Below, piece by piece: positions 23,527 to 31,846 of a DNA stretch of 64,000 nucleotides. The stretch comes from an uncultured Eubacterium sp. (GTDB taxonomy: Bacteria; Bacillota; Clostridia; Lachnospirales; Lachnospiraceae). Position 1 is the first letter of the stretch; the number at the start of each line of letters is the position of its first letter. Position numbers and translations under genes: made by a program. The DNA is taken from NCBI GenBank assembly GCA_910589595.1, contig CAJUTM010000018.1:1-64000 (forward strand), in the 5' to 3' direction. Under the pieces are notes generated by a model that saw only the letters and a list, made by a program, of their open reading frames with translations, was not told where the DNA came from and ran no database searches.

Positions 23527-24723
23527 ATGTTGACGGGAAAAACGATTGTTCTCGGCGTGACAGGGAGTATCGCCGCATATAAGATAGCTAATCTTACAAG
23601 CATGTTGACGAAGCTGCATGCCGACGTTCATGTTTTGATGACAGAAAACGCTACCAACTTTATTAATCCGATTACGTTTGAGACGCTGACCGGACACAAA
23701 TGTCTCGTAGATACGTTTGACAGGAATTTCAACTACAATATCGAGCATGTTGCGCTGGGGACGAAAGCGGATATCGCACTTGTGGCTCCGGCGTCTGCAA
23801 ACATCATCGCCAAGATGGCGCACGGCATTGCCGACGATATGCTAAGTACGACGCTTCTTGCCTGCAAGTGTAAGAAAATTGTGGCTCCGGCGATGAATGT
23901 CAATATGTATGAGAATCCGATGACGCAGGCAAACATACAGAAACTAAGGGATTTTGGCATGATTGTTGTGGAGCCGGAGACGGGTATGCTTGCCTGTAAG
24001 GCCGTAGGCAAGGGGAAAATGCCATCGGAAAATATATTGCTTCAGTATCTGTTGCAGGAAGTGCAGTATGAGCATGATATGACAGGGGAAAATGTATTGA
24101 TAACGGCGGGCCCGACGAGGGAAGCAATCGACCCGGTGCGTTATCTTACCAACCACTCGACCGGAAAGATGGGATATGCGTTAGCGACGGCAGCAGCCAG
24201 ACGCGGAGCGAACGTGACGCTTATCAGCGGACAGACAAATCTCGATACGCCTCTTGGCGTCACACGGGTTGATATTGAGAGCGCCGCCGATATGTTTGAA
24301 GAAGTCAGCAAGAGAGCGGGGCAGCAGGATATCATTATCAAAGCCGCAGCGGTTGCTGATTATACACCGCAGGAATTTAGCGATGAGAAGATAAAGAAAA
24401 AGGACGGGGATTATTCCGTTGCGCTAAAACGAACGACAGATATTCTGGCATGGCTCGGCGAACACAGGCAGAACGGGCAGTTTATATGCGGTTTTTCCAT
24501 GGAAACGGAGCATATGCTGGAAAATTCGCGCAAAAAATTGCTGCAAAAGAATGCGGATATGATAGTGGCGAATAATTTACGTCAGGAGGGGGCGGGCTTC
24601 GGTGTGGATACGAATATTGTTACGCTCATAACAAAAGAGGAATGTTTGGAGCTGCCGCAGATGAGTAAGGAAGAGGCAGCAGTAAAAATCCTCGATTTTA
24701 TAAAAAAGATAAAAAAAGCTTAA
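23527..24723 (+). CDS. coaBC: Bifunctional phosphopantothenoylcysteine decarboxylase/synthetase
   Basis: The 398-residue protein has an N-terminal flavin-dependent decarboxylase half (LGVTGSIAAYK; active-site PAMNVNMYENPMTQ) and a C-terminal synthetase half (ITAGPTREAIDPVRYLTNHS; KIKKKDGDYSVALKRTTDIL). It converts phosphopantothenate to phosphopantetheine in CoA synthesis. Start at 23527 because GAGGGA lies upstream and overlaps the earlier ATG at 23515. It closes the operon, which therefore covers ketoisovalerate to phosphopantetheine except the kinase. Confidence 0.96.
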   Translation: MLTGKTIVLGVTGSIAAYKIANLTSMLTKLHADVHVLMTENATNFINPITFETLTGHKCLVDTFDRNFNYNIEHVALGTKADIALVAPASANIIAKMAHGIADDMLSTTLLACKCKKIVAPAMNVNMYENPMTQANIQKLRDFGMIVVEPETGMLACKAVGKGKMPSENILLQYLLQEVQYEHDMTGENVLITAGPTREAIDPVRYLTNHSTGKMGYALATAAARRGANVTLISGQTNLDTPLGVTRVDIESAADMFEEVSKRAGQQDIIIKAAAVADYTPQEFSDEKIKKKDGDYSVALKRTTDILAWLGEHRQNGQFICGFSMETEHMLENSRKKLLQKNADMIVANNLRQEGAGFGVDTNIVTLITKEECLELPQMSKEEAAVKILDFIKKIKKA

Positions 24724-24798
24724 TAAAATATGTATATTCAGGTAGTAAATGGCATAGAATATGGATAGTGGTGAAAGAAGGCAAACCGCTGGGATAAA

Positions 24799-24827
24799 TT
24801 GACACACACAAGAAAATGTGGTATGAT
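24799..24827 (+). promoter_or_regulatory. Vegetative promoter of veg
   Basis: -35 TTGACA (24799-24804), 17-bp spacer, -10 TATGAT (24822-24827), about 50 nt before the veg ATG. A near-consensus housekeeping promoter. Confidence 0.7.
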
Positions 24828-24877
24828 TAGTCTTGAGTTGCAATATATCGTGGTTGGTTGGATAGGAGGGATATTCT

Positions 24878-25117
24878 ATGGCAAATGCCAGCGTATACAG
24901 TGTTCGCCGTGCAGTAGCGAAACATGTAGGTAGCAAAGTCCGGGTTCGCAGTAACCTCGGCCGTCATAAATATGACGTGATGGAGGGTATCATTACCGAG
25001 ACTTATCCCTGCATTTTTCTCGTCCGTGTAGCGAATGCAGAGGAGGACAGTTACCAGACAGTATCCTACAGTTATACCGATGTGATTACACAAGATGTAC
25101 AGTTGACTTTATGTTAA
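24878..25117 (+). CDS. veg: Veg family protein
   Basis: The 79-residue protein includes GSKVRVRSNLGRHKYDVMEG and ITETYPCIFLVRV, the Veg signature in Firmicutes. In Bacillus, Veg is strongly expressed and linked to biofilm formation; its biochemical role is not settled. The gene has its own strong promoter and a GC-rich terminator, so it is monocistronic. Ribosome site TAGGAGG. Confidence 0.93.
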   Translation: MANASVYSVRRAVAKHVGSKVRVRSNLGRHKYDVMEGIITETYPCIFLVRVANAEEDSYQTVSYSYTDVITQDVQLTLC

Positions 25118-25132
25118 TGGAAATAGAAAAGC

Positions 25133-25158
25133 GGGCCGCAAATTCAGCGGCCCTTTTT
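25133..25158 (+). terminator. Terminator of veg
   Basis: GGGCCGC / GCGGCCC stem with a 7-nt loop followed by TTTTT, 16 nt after the veg stop. Confidence 0.88.
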
Positions 25159-25287
25159 GTATTATATATAGAGTCAGGGAGTCTGAAAATCTTTTGTTTC
25201 CGTTATCTCCTTTTCTAAAACAGTTCTATTTTACTGTATTTTCGAATATATACTACTGTGATATAAGTGGACGAGGAGGCAGTAGGC

Positions 25288-26838
25288 GTGAAACTGATAA
25301 TGCAAAGAGTTCATATGAACAAATGTAACTGTAGAGAGAAAAAACAGATTACCTTAGACAGGGATTTCAATGTTCCGGACGCGAAACCGGATGCCTTGCA
25401 GATTATGAAAGAGCAGGGGGAGATACAGATTGAGGAAGCCCATATGATGGAGGGGAAAGCAAGCGTGCGCGGCGCCATGCATTTTCAAATTCTCTATGCC
25501 ACGGACGGCGGGGCAGGTATTAGTGAAATGAGTGGAAGTATACCTTTTGAAGAGATGGTACCGCTGAGCTGTGCGGAACGGGGGGATGAACTGACCGTAC
25601 AGGCGGCATTTGGGGATTTGCGGAGCGAATTAATCAATTCCCGCAAGTTGGGAATAAAAGCGATTGTGAATCTTGATGTCAAGGCGGAAACTGTATGTGA
25701 CGGTGAGGGTGCTGTTGATTTGGAGGAAGCAGATAATGTCTACAGTAAAAAGAAGACGTTAGATGTATCCCGACTTGTATTTAGCAAAAAGGACATATTG
25801 CGGGTGAGGGACGAGTGGAAAATTCCCGGCACCAAAGATGCCATCGGCAGCGTATTGTATTCGGATGTACAACTTGGGGAGATGAATACGCGCATGATGG
25901 AAAATGAATTGCAGGTAGACGGGCAGGCAACTTTTTTCGTCATTTATTTAGGAGAAGGAGAAGAGGGGAGCATTAACTATTTTGAAAATACGATCCCCGT
26001 AGAGGGTACGATTGATTGCGGCGGCTGTCAGCCGGATATGGTAGTACAGGTGATGACCGGACTTCATAGCCGTGATATTGAAATCAAAGAGGACGAGGAC
26101 GGAGAAAACCGTGTTATGGATGTCGAGTTGGTAGTTGATTTTGATATTAAGGTATACGGTCAGGAACAATTAGAGCTGCTGACGGATTTCTATTCGCTGA
26201 AGACGATATGCAAGCCGATTTACGAGGAATCCTTTTTTGAGAATCTTATTATGCACAATAAAAATAAGGCGAAGATTTCAGGGAAGATATCGGCAGGGGA
26301 TTATGCGCCGCTGCAAATATGGAATGTAACGGGAGATTTGCGCATTGACCGCCAGACGCAGCAGCAGGATAAAGTATTGGTAGAGGGTATCATAGAAGCG
26401 AGTGTATTGTATCTGACGGGGGATGAAAAGATTCCGCTGGCTTCGGTAAAGAGCAGCATTCCGTTCGAGCAGAGTGTGGAGGCGGATGGAATAACGGAAA
26501 ACAGTAACGTCTGGCTGCAGGGTTCTCTGGAGCAGATTAGCGGAACGCTCACTGGCGATAAGGAAATCGAGATAAAAGCAGTTGCCGCGCTGGATGTCAT
26601 TGCATTTGAGCGAATCGAAGAACCGATAATACATGATTACGAGAGTGAAGAAATTGACTGGAAAGAGCGAAGCCGCGACCCCGGAATGGTTGGTTACGTG
26701 GTACAGGAAGGTGAGAGCCTGTGGGATGTGGCAAAACATTTCTATACGACGGAAGACAGCATTCGCGAAATCAATCAATTGGAGCAGGATGAATTAGCGG
26801 CCGGCGATATTCTTTTAGTACTAAAAGAAGTAAGCTGA
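25288..26838 (+). CDS. sipL: SipL-like spore morphogenesis protein (DUF3794 repeats plus LysM)
   Basis: The 516-residue protein contains repeated DUF3794 modules in its first 450 residues (for example FNVPDAKPDALQIMKEQGEI and VDGQATFFVIYLGEGEEG). A C-terminal LysM domain follows (YVVQEGESLWDVAKHFYTTE, about residues 468-512). This is the layout of Clostridioides SipL, which binds SpoIVA to attach the spore coat. Start is GTG at 25288, 9 nt after GAGGAGG; an upstream in-frame GTG at 25267 lacks a site. Single gene, ended by an inverted repeat. Confidence 0.88.
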   Translation: MKLIMQRVHMNKCNCREKKQITLDRDFNVPDAKPDALQIMKEQGEIQIEEAHMMEGKASVRGAMHFQILYATDGGAGISEMSGSIPFEEMVPLSCAERGDELTVQAAFGDLRSELINSRKLGIKAIVNLDVKAETVCDGEGAVDLEEADNVYSKKKTLDVSRLVFSKKDILRVRDEWKIPGTKDAIGSVLYSDVQLGEMNTRMMENELQVDGQATFFVIYLGEGEEGSINYFENTIPVEGTIDCGGCQPDMVVQVMTGLHSRDIEIKEDEDGENRVMDVELVVDFDIKVYGQEQLELLTDFYSLKTICKPIYEESFFENLIMHNKNKAKISGKISAGDYAPLQIWNVTGDLRIDRQTQQQDKVLVEGIIEASVLYLTGDEKIPLASVKSSIPFEQSVEADGITENSNVWLQGSLEQISGTLTGDKEIEIKAVAALDVIAFERIEEPIIHDYESEEIDWKERSRDPGMVGYVVQEGESLWDVAKHFYTTEDSIREINQLEQDELAAGDILLVLKEVS

Positions 26839-26865
26839 TTTGCCTCAAAAGTAATTTTACAGGGT

Positions 26866-26942
26866 AAAAAATATCCGACACATAAGTCTGGTAATGGGAA
26901 CTATGTTCCATCATTTATCAACTTTATGTATCGGATATTTTG
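26866..26942. terminator. Long bidirectional inverted repeat between convergent genes
   Basis: AAAATATCCGA-c-ACATAA pairs with TTATGT-a-TCGGATATTTT across a 37-nt loop that can itself pair weakly. It lies between the convergent sipL and the unknown gene at 26961-27542 and has A/T runs on both outer sides. Confidence 0.65.
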
Positions 26943-26960
26943 ATTTCTGCTACTTGTTAT

Positions 26961-27542
26961 TTATTCTGTTATACCGTCACGCCAGTCTTCCATTTTCTTG
27001 ACAGCGGTGTCAATCGTATTCTTACAAATATCAGGAAGGTCTTCTCCCCATGCCTTGGTAGCCTGACTAAATCCTTTTTTCATAGCAGCGATTAATTCAT
27101 CTGCCTTAGCTGAGTCTCCGCCGCTCAGAGCCTGTGCCATGGAAACTAAGCGGTCACTGGTCTGTTCCACACCCCAATAACCATCTTCGCCAATATCTTT
27201 TTTTGCCTGAGCAATCGTAGCAGGGTCAGCATTTACGTTTTTAAACAAATCAGCAAGATTTTTGTACTTATTTGCCTGCTTGCCCATTAATTCATTAACC
27301 AGATTTTGAAGATGAGCATTTTTATTTGACAATTCTTTCTTCATACTGGAAACGACAGAAGAATAGTCGGTTATCTTTTTTGATTTGCTATCCGTAGCAT
27401 TGGCAGACTTTTCATATACAACACCGGTGTCTTTCGCGGTATCCTTTTCCGTTGCAGCCTGCTCGGCCTTTTTTGGTGCAGCCTGAGCTGTGCTGGTGTT
27501 AGTATAAGCAGCAGTCGCGTTTGTAACTCCATTTACACTCAT
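26961..27542 (-). CDS. Unknown Ala/Lys-rich soluble protein
   Basis: The 193-residue protein starts at 27542 (MSVNGVTNATAAYTN) after AAAAGGAGG. The N-terminal 70 residues are low-complexity (Ala/Thr/Lys). The rest is helical with DPATIAQAKKDIGEDGYWGV and ALSGGDSAKADELIAAMKKG. I have the impression of a conserved Lachnospiraceae family of unknown function, but I cannot name it. No signal peptide. Its general look, a low-complexity start then a helical body, recalls the unknown genes at 6143-8459. Confidence 0.72.
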   Translation of the reverse strand: MSVNGVTNATAAYTNTSTAQAAPKKAEQAATEKDTAKDTGVVYEKSANATDSKSKKITDYSSVVSSMKKELSNKNAHLQNLVNELMGKQANKYKNLADLFKNVNADPATIAQAKKDIGEDGYWGVEQTSDRLVSMAQALSGGDSAKADELIAAMKKGFSQATKAWGEDLPDICKNTIDTAVKKMEDWRDGITE

Positions 27543-27656
27543 AAGATTCCTCCTTTTCTTGTGAAACCTTTCTGGTATCACATAAATGATTTTATAGTGT
27601 ATTAAATATATCGGCATAGGTTCTTAGTAACTTTAGCAAAAAACTAAAATTTTCCA

Positions 27657-28520
27657 TTACCGATATAAATCCGTAACAAAAACAAAGCATTTGTAAGGAA
27701 GAGAGCGGCATTTTTCCTTGGCAAAGGCCGCCTTATCCAAATCGTCAAAAATACCGAAAACAGTAGGGCCGCTTCCGCTCATAAGAGAGCCGAGCGCACC
27801 GTTTTCCATCATGCACCTTTTGATATCCGCAATTTCGGGATGCGCGGGAATCGTCACCGTCTCCAGTATATTTGCCATCTGATGGCACAGATCCGTCAAA
27901 TCATTTTTCTTCATCGACTGAATCATTCCGTCAATGTCGGGGTGTTCCGTATGCTCATCCAGAACAAGATTCGTGTAGACAAATTTTGTGGAAACATGAA
28001 AGGACGGCTTGGCAATGAGGACGTAGCAGTCCGGTGTTTCTGGAATCGTGGAGAGTTTCTCACCGATTCCTTCAGACAGGGCGGTTCCCTTTAAAATGCA
28101 GTAAGGAATATCAGCGCCCAGAGTGACGCCCCGTTTCATCAGAGCCCTTTTACTTAAACCCAATTGAAATAAATCGTTCATCGCAAGCATGCAGGAAGCC
28201 GCGTCCGTACTGCCGCCTGCCATGCCTGCCGCCACGGGAATGCGTTTATCCAGACGGATGTCAACGCCCTCCTGAATGCCGAACTCGTCCATCAGGAGCT
28301 TGGCGCTGCGATAGACCAGATTATCTTCATTCACCGGAAGAAACCGCAGGTTAGTATGAAGATGAATCCCTGCTTCTGAAGTTTTTGTAAGTGTCAGACG
28401 GTCAAACAGCCGTATGCTCTGCATAATCATTTTCACTTCGTGATAACCGTCTTCCCTGCGCCGCAATACATCTAAACCTATGTTAATTTTTGCAGGGGCA
28501 TTAATCCATACTGAGTCCAT
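27657..28520 (-). CDS. ispE: 4-diphosphocytidyl-2-C-methyl-D-erythritol kinase
   Basis: The 287-residue GHMP kinase shows PAKINIGLDVLRRREDGYHE, the ATP loop PVAAGMAGGSTDAASCMLAM and the C-terminal LMSGSGPTVFGIF. It phosphorylates the CDP-methylerythritol intermediate of the MEP isoprenoid pathway. Start at 28520 after GGGGGAAG. It lies 20 nt downstream of a small secreted Ig-like gene on the same strand and is probably co-transcribed, although the two have no evident functional link. Confidence 0.96.
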   Translation of the reverse strand: MDSVWINAPAKINIGLDVLRRREDGYHEVKMIMQSIRLFDRLTLTKTSEAGIHLHTNLRFLPVNEDNLVYRSAKLLMDEFGIQEGVDIRLDKRIPVAAGMAGGSTDAASCMLAMNDLFQLGLSKRALMKRGVTLGADIPYCILKGTALSEGIGEKLSTIPETPDCYVLIAKPSFHVSTKFVYTNLVLDEHTEHPDIDGMIQSMKKNDLTDLCHQMANILETVTIPAHPEIADIKRCMMENGALGSLMSGSGPTVFGIFDDLDKAAFAKEKCRSLPYKCFVFVTDLYR

Positions 28521-28540
28521 ATCTGCTTCCCCCGCTCTGT

Positions 28541-29020
28541 TTAATACCATCCCGGTACCCAGCCGTCGTCGCGGTGTTTCGGATTTTCCGTTGGATTACT
28601 GCCGATGGAATTTGGGTTTTTCGTCGGTTTTGGCGTAACTTTGGGTTTGGTCGTCGGTTTCGGGGTCGTTTTAGCGCCGCCACCGGATGAAGTTTTGCCC
28701 GATTGTGACGGATTCTTTACTGTACGCTTTTTGACGGTGACTTTACAAGTCAATGTTTTGCGGCCGACTTTGGCTTTGATTTTAGCAGTGCCCGCCTTTT
28801 TGGCAGTTACCAGACCTTTTTTATTGACGGAAGCAATTTTCTTTTTTGTGCTGCTCCATTTTATCTTGCGTTTTCCCTTGTTCTTAACCTTTAACTGAAT
28901 ACGTTTTCCAACCTTGATGGAAACCTTTTTTTTGTTTAATGCAGGCGTGCGCTTTGCCTGAACAATTACCGGCATCGCCAAGGATAATATCAATATGCCT
29001 GCCACCAGTTTTTTCTTCAT
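28541..29020 (-). CDS. Small secreted BIG2-domain protein
   Basis: The 159-residue protein has a clear signal peptide (cleavage near VIVQAKR) and one very basic BIG2 Ig-like domain (about 30-100: IKWSSTKKKIASVNKKGLVT). A Ser/Gly then Thr/Pro/Lys-rich tail (PKPTTKPKVTPKPTKNPN) follows. The lysine content suggests binding to acidic wall polymers; that is speculation. It precedes ispE by 20 nt. No sortase signal is visible. Confidence 0.8.
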   Translation of the reverse strand: MKKKLVAGILILSLAMPVIVQAKRTPALNKKKVSIKVGKRIQLKVKNKGKRKIKWSSTKKKIASVNKKGLVTAKKAGTAKIKAKVGRKTLTCKVTVKKRTVKNPSQSGKTSSGGGAKTTPKPTTKPKVTPKPTKNPNSIGSNPTENPKHRDDGWVPGWY

Positions 29021-29167
29021 TGTTTTGATACCCTCTTTCTGAACATAATTGTAATTGCATTATAACACAGGGAGGCCGACTTGTACATATGTCGGAGAGA
29101 ATAAATGATTGTATAAATGATTGTAATAATTTTGGAATTTGGTATAATACATATAAAGGAGTATACT

Positions 29168-29554
29168 ATGATGAATGAAAAAGTAAAATATTGGATAGAT
29201 TTAGCCGAGTATGATTTTGAAACAGCAAAAGCCATGTTTGATACAAAGCGTTATTTGTATGTCGGCTTTATGTGCCATCAAACAATAGAAAAATGTTTAA
29301 AAGCTGTAATTGCTAAAACAGGGGATTTTCCACCTAAAATTCATAATCTTATTGAATTATCAAAGAGAGCAGCATTATATCATATGTTTTCTGATGAGCA
29401 AAAAGATTTTATGATGGATTTAAACCCCTTGAACATTGAAAGTCGTTATCCGTCGTATGTTGAAAAAATTAATACGATTTTAACAGAAACAAGATGTGCA
29501 GAAATTTTATCCAAGACAAAGGGGTTGTTAGAATGGATAGAAACAAAGCTATAG
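29168..29554 (+). CDS. HEPN-domain protein (HEPN/MNT pair)
   Basis: The 128-residue protein follows the HEPN pattern: WIDLAEYDFETAKAMFDTKR, FMCHQTIEKCLKAVIAKTG, PPKIHNLIELSKRA and IESRYPSY. HEPN proteins paired with MNT nucleotidyltransferases act as toxins, often RNases, neutralised by the partner. An R-x4-H (RAALYH) is present, but I am not sure it sits at the catalytic position. Start at 29168 after AAAGGAG. It overlaps the next gene by 22 nt. Confidence 0.85.
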   Translation: MMNEKVKYWIDLAEYDFETAKAMFDTKRYLYVGFMCHQTIEKCLKAVIAKTGDFPPKIHNLIELSKRAALYHMFSDEQKDFMMDLNPLNIESRYPSYVEKINTILTETRCAEILSKTKGLLEWIETKL

Positions 29555-29832
29555 AATTATCAAAAATATATTCGACAATAGTCAAAAATGTATACAATCC
29601 ATATAAAGTAGTTTTGTATGGCTCATATTGCAGGAATGAGCAGACAAAAGATAGTGATATAGATATAGCTGTAATTTTTAATGGTTTTTCAGGTGATTGG
29701 TTAAAAACATCCGGCGACTTGTGGAGGATGACAGAAAAGGCAGATACGATTATAGAACCTGTGTTACTGGATATACAAAACGACCCCAGCGGTTTTGTGC
29801 AGGAGGTTTTAAGAACAGGAATAGAATTGTAG
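29533..29832 (+). CDS. MNT-type nucleotidyltransferase (HEPN/MNT antitoxin)
   Basis: The 99-residue protein has the minimal nucleotidyltransferase signature VVLYGSYCRNEQTKDSDIDI (G-S, then D-x-D), and EPVLLDIQND could hold the third acidic residue. Partners of this size AMPylate or bind HEPN toxins and neutralise them. Start ATG 29533 lies inside the HEPN gene, indicating coupling. It lies upstream of the PqqD cassette but is probably an independent module. Confidence 0.85.
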   Translation: MDRNKAIELSKIYSTIVKNVYNPYKVVLYGSYCRNEQTKDSDIDIAVIFNGFSGDWLKTSGDLWRMTEKADTIIEPVLLDIQNDPSGFVQEVLRTGIEL

Positions 29833-29920
29833 CTATAAATCGGGGGGCAGAGGCCGTTGTCTCAGGGCGGCAAAAGTATGTTTATTGATATAAAATATAG
29901 TAAAATATAGGGGGTTTGAT

Positions 29921-30187
29921 ATGAAAATAAAAGAGGGCTTTATATTACGCGAGGTGGCCGGTTCGTATGTTGCGGTTGCGGTCGGAGAGCGTTCCAATGA
30001 ATTTAACGGTATGGTAAACTTAAATGCAAGCGGCGCTTTTTTGTGGCAACAGGCAGAGAAAGGCTGCGGGCGCAGCGATATGATTCAGGCGCTTCTGGAT
30101 AATTACGAAGTCTCGGAAAAGCAGGCGGAACAAGATGTAGACAAATTTATTTCAATTGTAAAAGAAAACGGACTTGTTGAGGATTAA
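29921..30187 (+). CDS. PqqD-family protein (RiPP recognition element-like)
   Basis: The 88-residue protein matches PqqD-like winged-helix proteins: FILREVAGSYVAVAV, NEFNGMVNLNASGAFLWQ, and a C-terminal VDKFISIVKENGLVED. These domains bind leader peptides of ribosomally made, modified peptides. It is the first of five tightly packed genes. A -10-like TATAAAAT lies upstream, and GGGGGTTTGAT precedes ATG. No radical SAM or lasso cyclase gene accompanies it here. Confidence 0.82.
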   Translation: MKIKEGFILREVAGSYVAVAVGERSNEFNGMVNLNASGAFLWQQAEKGCGRSDMIQALLDNYEVSEKQAEQDVDKFISIVKENGLVED

Positions 30188-30191
30188 AGTT

Positions 30192-30659
30192 ATGGAAGGA
30201 TATCAGGTGGCAGACGGGAGCCGCATGGAGCAGGAAATCAAAGAAAAGGGCAGAATTGTCACGGTGCCGGTCGGTATTAGTATGTGGCCCATGTTAAAAA
30301 ACCGCCGCGACCATATTGTAGTTGTGGCAGTCAATCGTCCTCTCCGCCGCTATGATGTGCCGATGTACCGCAGGGCAAACGGCAATTTTGTTTTGCACCG
30401 TATTATTAAAGTGTGCGAAAATGGCAGATACGTGATTTGCGGTGATAATCTGTGGCGCAAAGAGTATCATGTTCGGGATGAGGATATTGTCGGCGTGCTC
30501 GCCGGGTTTTTTAAGGGTGAGCGCTATATTGACTGCGAGACGAATCCGTGGTATCACGCCTATGTATATCTATGGCGTTTTTTATATCCGTTTCGCGTCT
30601 GTTTATTGTTTCCGAAAGAAAAATTACGAAAACTAAAGTGGAAATTTAAAAAGAAGTAG
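30192..30659 (+). CDS. S24/S26 signal-peptidase-like protein
   Basis: The 155-residue protein has GISMWPMLKNRRDHIVVVA, with the serine of the S26 box. LHRIIKVCENGRYVICGDN follows, where His takes the place of the usual general-base lysine as in SipW/ER-type peptidases. A hydrophobic stretch near the C-terminus (about 120-140) could anchor it. Start chosen at 30192 after GAGG. It probably trims an exported peptide, given its place between a PqqD-like gene and an ABC exporter. Confidence 0.75.
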   Translation: MEGYQVADGSRMEQEIKEKGRIVTVPVGISMWPMLKNRRDHIVVVAVNRPLRRYDVPMYRRANGNFVLHRIIKVCENGRYVICGDNLWRKEYHVRDEDIVGVLAGFFKGERYIDCETNPWYHAYVYLWRFLYPFRVCLLFPKEKLRKLKWKFKKK

Positions 30660-30676
30660 CAGGAAGAGGAGAGAGT

Positions 30677-31831
30677 ATGCACTTATATTTGATTCAGTTG
30701 CTGAGAGCGGCGCTTCATGGCAAACCGCCGGCCGCCCCGCCGGAAGATTTGGACTGGCGGCAACTATATACGCAGGCAGATTTTCACAGTGTGGCATGTG
30801 CGGCTTATTATGGGATTCTTATGCTGACGGAAGAACAACAGCCGGAACCGGAGGTTCTCGGCCTTTTCCGCAAGGCCGCTCAAATCGTGCTCGGGCGTGA
30901 GACAATGCAGGAATACGAGCTGCAGCATATTATGGAGGAACTTGATAATAAGGGTATACCGTATATGCCGCTCAAGGGCTGGAAGCTCAAGCACCTGTAT
31001 CCGCGGCCGGATATGCGCTCCATGTGTGATGTGGATATTCTCGTACGGCAGGAAGATATGAAAGAATTTCCCGCGATTATGAAAGAAAGCGGTTTTGAAT
31101 TGGAATATCATGGTATGCACCATGATGAATATATAAAAAACGAAACCTTGTCGATTGAGATTCACCGGCTTCTCTTTGAGCCGGATTCGGATTGGTACGA
31201 ATACTTTAAATCCTATATGGAGAGGACGTCCGTGCTCGCTTCGAAACGACAGGAGCGGCAATTGCCGCCGGAAGATTTTTATTTGTATTTAATTGCCCAT
31301 ATGGCCAAACATTTCCGCAACGGGGGAACGGGAGTGCGCTCTATCATGGATGTGTATGTGTATCAAAAGGCGTATGGCGATTCTCTGGATACGGCATATG
31401 TGCAGCGGGAGTTTGAGAAGCTGGGATTGGGTGGTTTTGCCCGTGCGATGGAAGAGTTGGCGCAATCATGGTTTGCGGGAGAACAAATCCGCAGCGACTG
31501 TCATCCGAAGATGGCGGATTACATAATCAACGGCGGCGCATACGGACTGAAAGACAGGGGGATACTCTCGTCCGTCCACGAGGCGGGCAATCACAAAGGG
31601 AAATATTTGTTGCGGCGTTTTTTTCCGAACCGTCATTTTATGGCGGCACAATATCCGTGTATTGAGAAAGCGCCCGTGCTTCTTCCGCTTTTTTGGGGCG
31701 TCCGCGCTTTTCGAACTGTTTTTTTCCGACGGGAGAGTTTCAAAAGAGAAATGCAGACGGTTTATGAGAGAGATGGGGAAAAGAGAGAACAGATAGAAGA
31801 AATCTGGAAAGACAGTGGTCTTTCCCAATAA
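30677..31831 (+). CDS. Nucleotidyltransferase-family protein (NTP_transf_5 type)
   Basis: The 384-residue protein contains PYMPLKGWKLKHLYPRPDMR, then MCDVDILVRQEDM with the D-x-D pair and SIEIHRLLFEPD. This is the pattern of the large uncharacterised nucleotidyltransferase family often found in peptide and polysaccharide clusters. It may nucleotidylate or modify a peptide or carrier. Ribosome site AAGAGGAG. Conserved neighbours are the S26-like gene upstream and the ABC exporter downstream. Confidence 0.82.
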   Translation: MHLYLIQLLRAALHGKPPAAPPEDLDWRQLYTQADFHSVACAAYYGILMLTEEQQPEPEVLGLFRKAAQIVLGRETMQEYELQHIMEELDNKGIPYMPLKGWKLKHLYPRPDMRSMCDVDILVRQEDMKEFPAIMKESGFELEYHGMHHDEYIKNETLSIEIHRLLFEPDSDWYEYFKSYMERTSVLASKRQERQLPPEDFYLYLIAHMAKHFRNGGTGVRSIMDVYVYQKAYGDSLDTAYVQREFEKLGLGGFARAMEELAQSWFAGEQIRSDCHPKMADYIINGGAYGLKDRGILSSVHEAGNHKGKYLLRRFFPNRHFMAAQYPCIEKAPVLLPLFWGVRAFRTVFFRRESFKREMQTVYERDGEKREQIEEIWKDSGLSQ

Positions 31832-31846
31832 GGAAAGGAAAAACGA

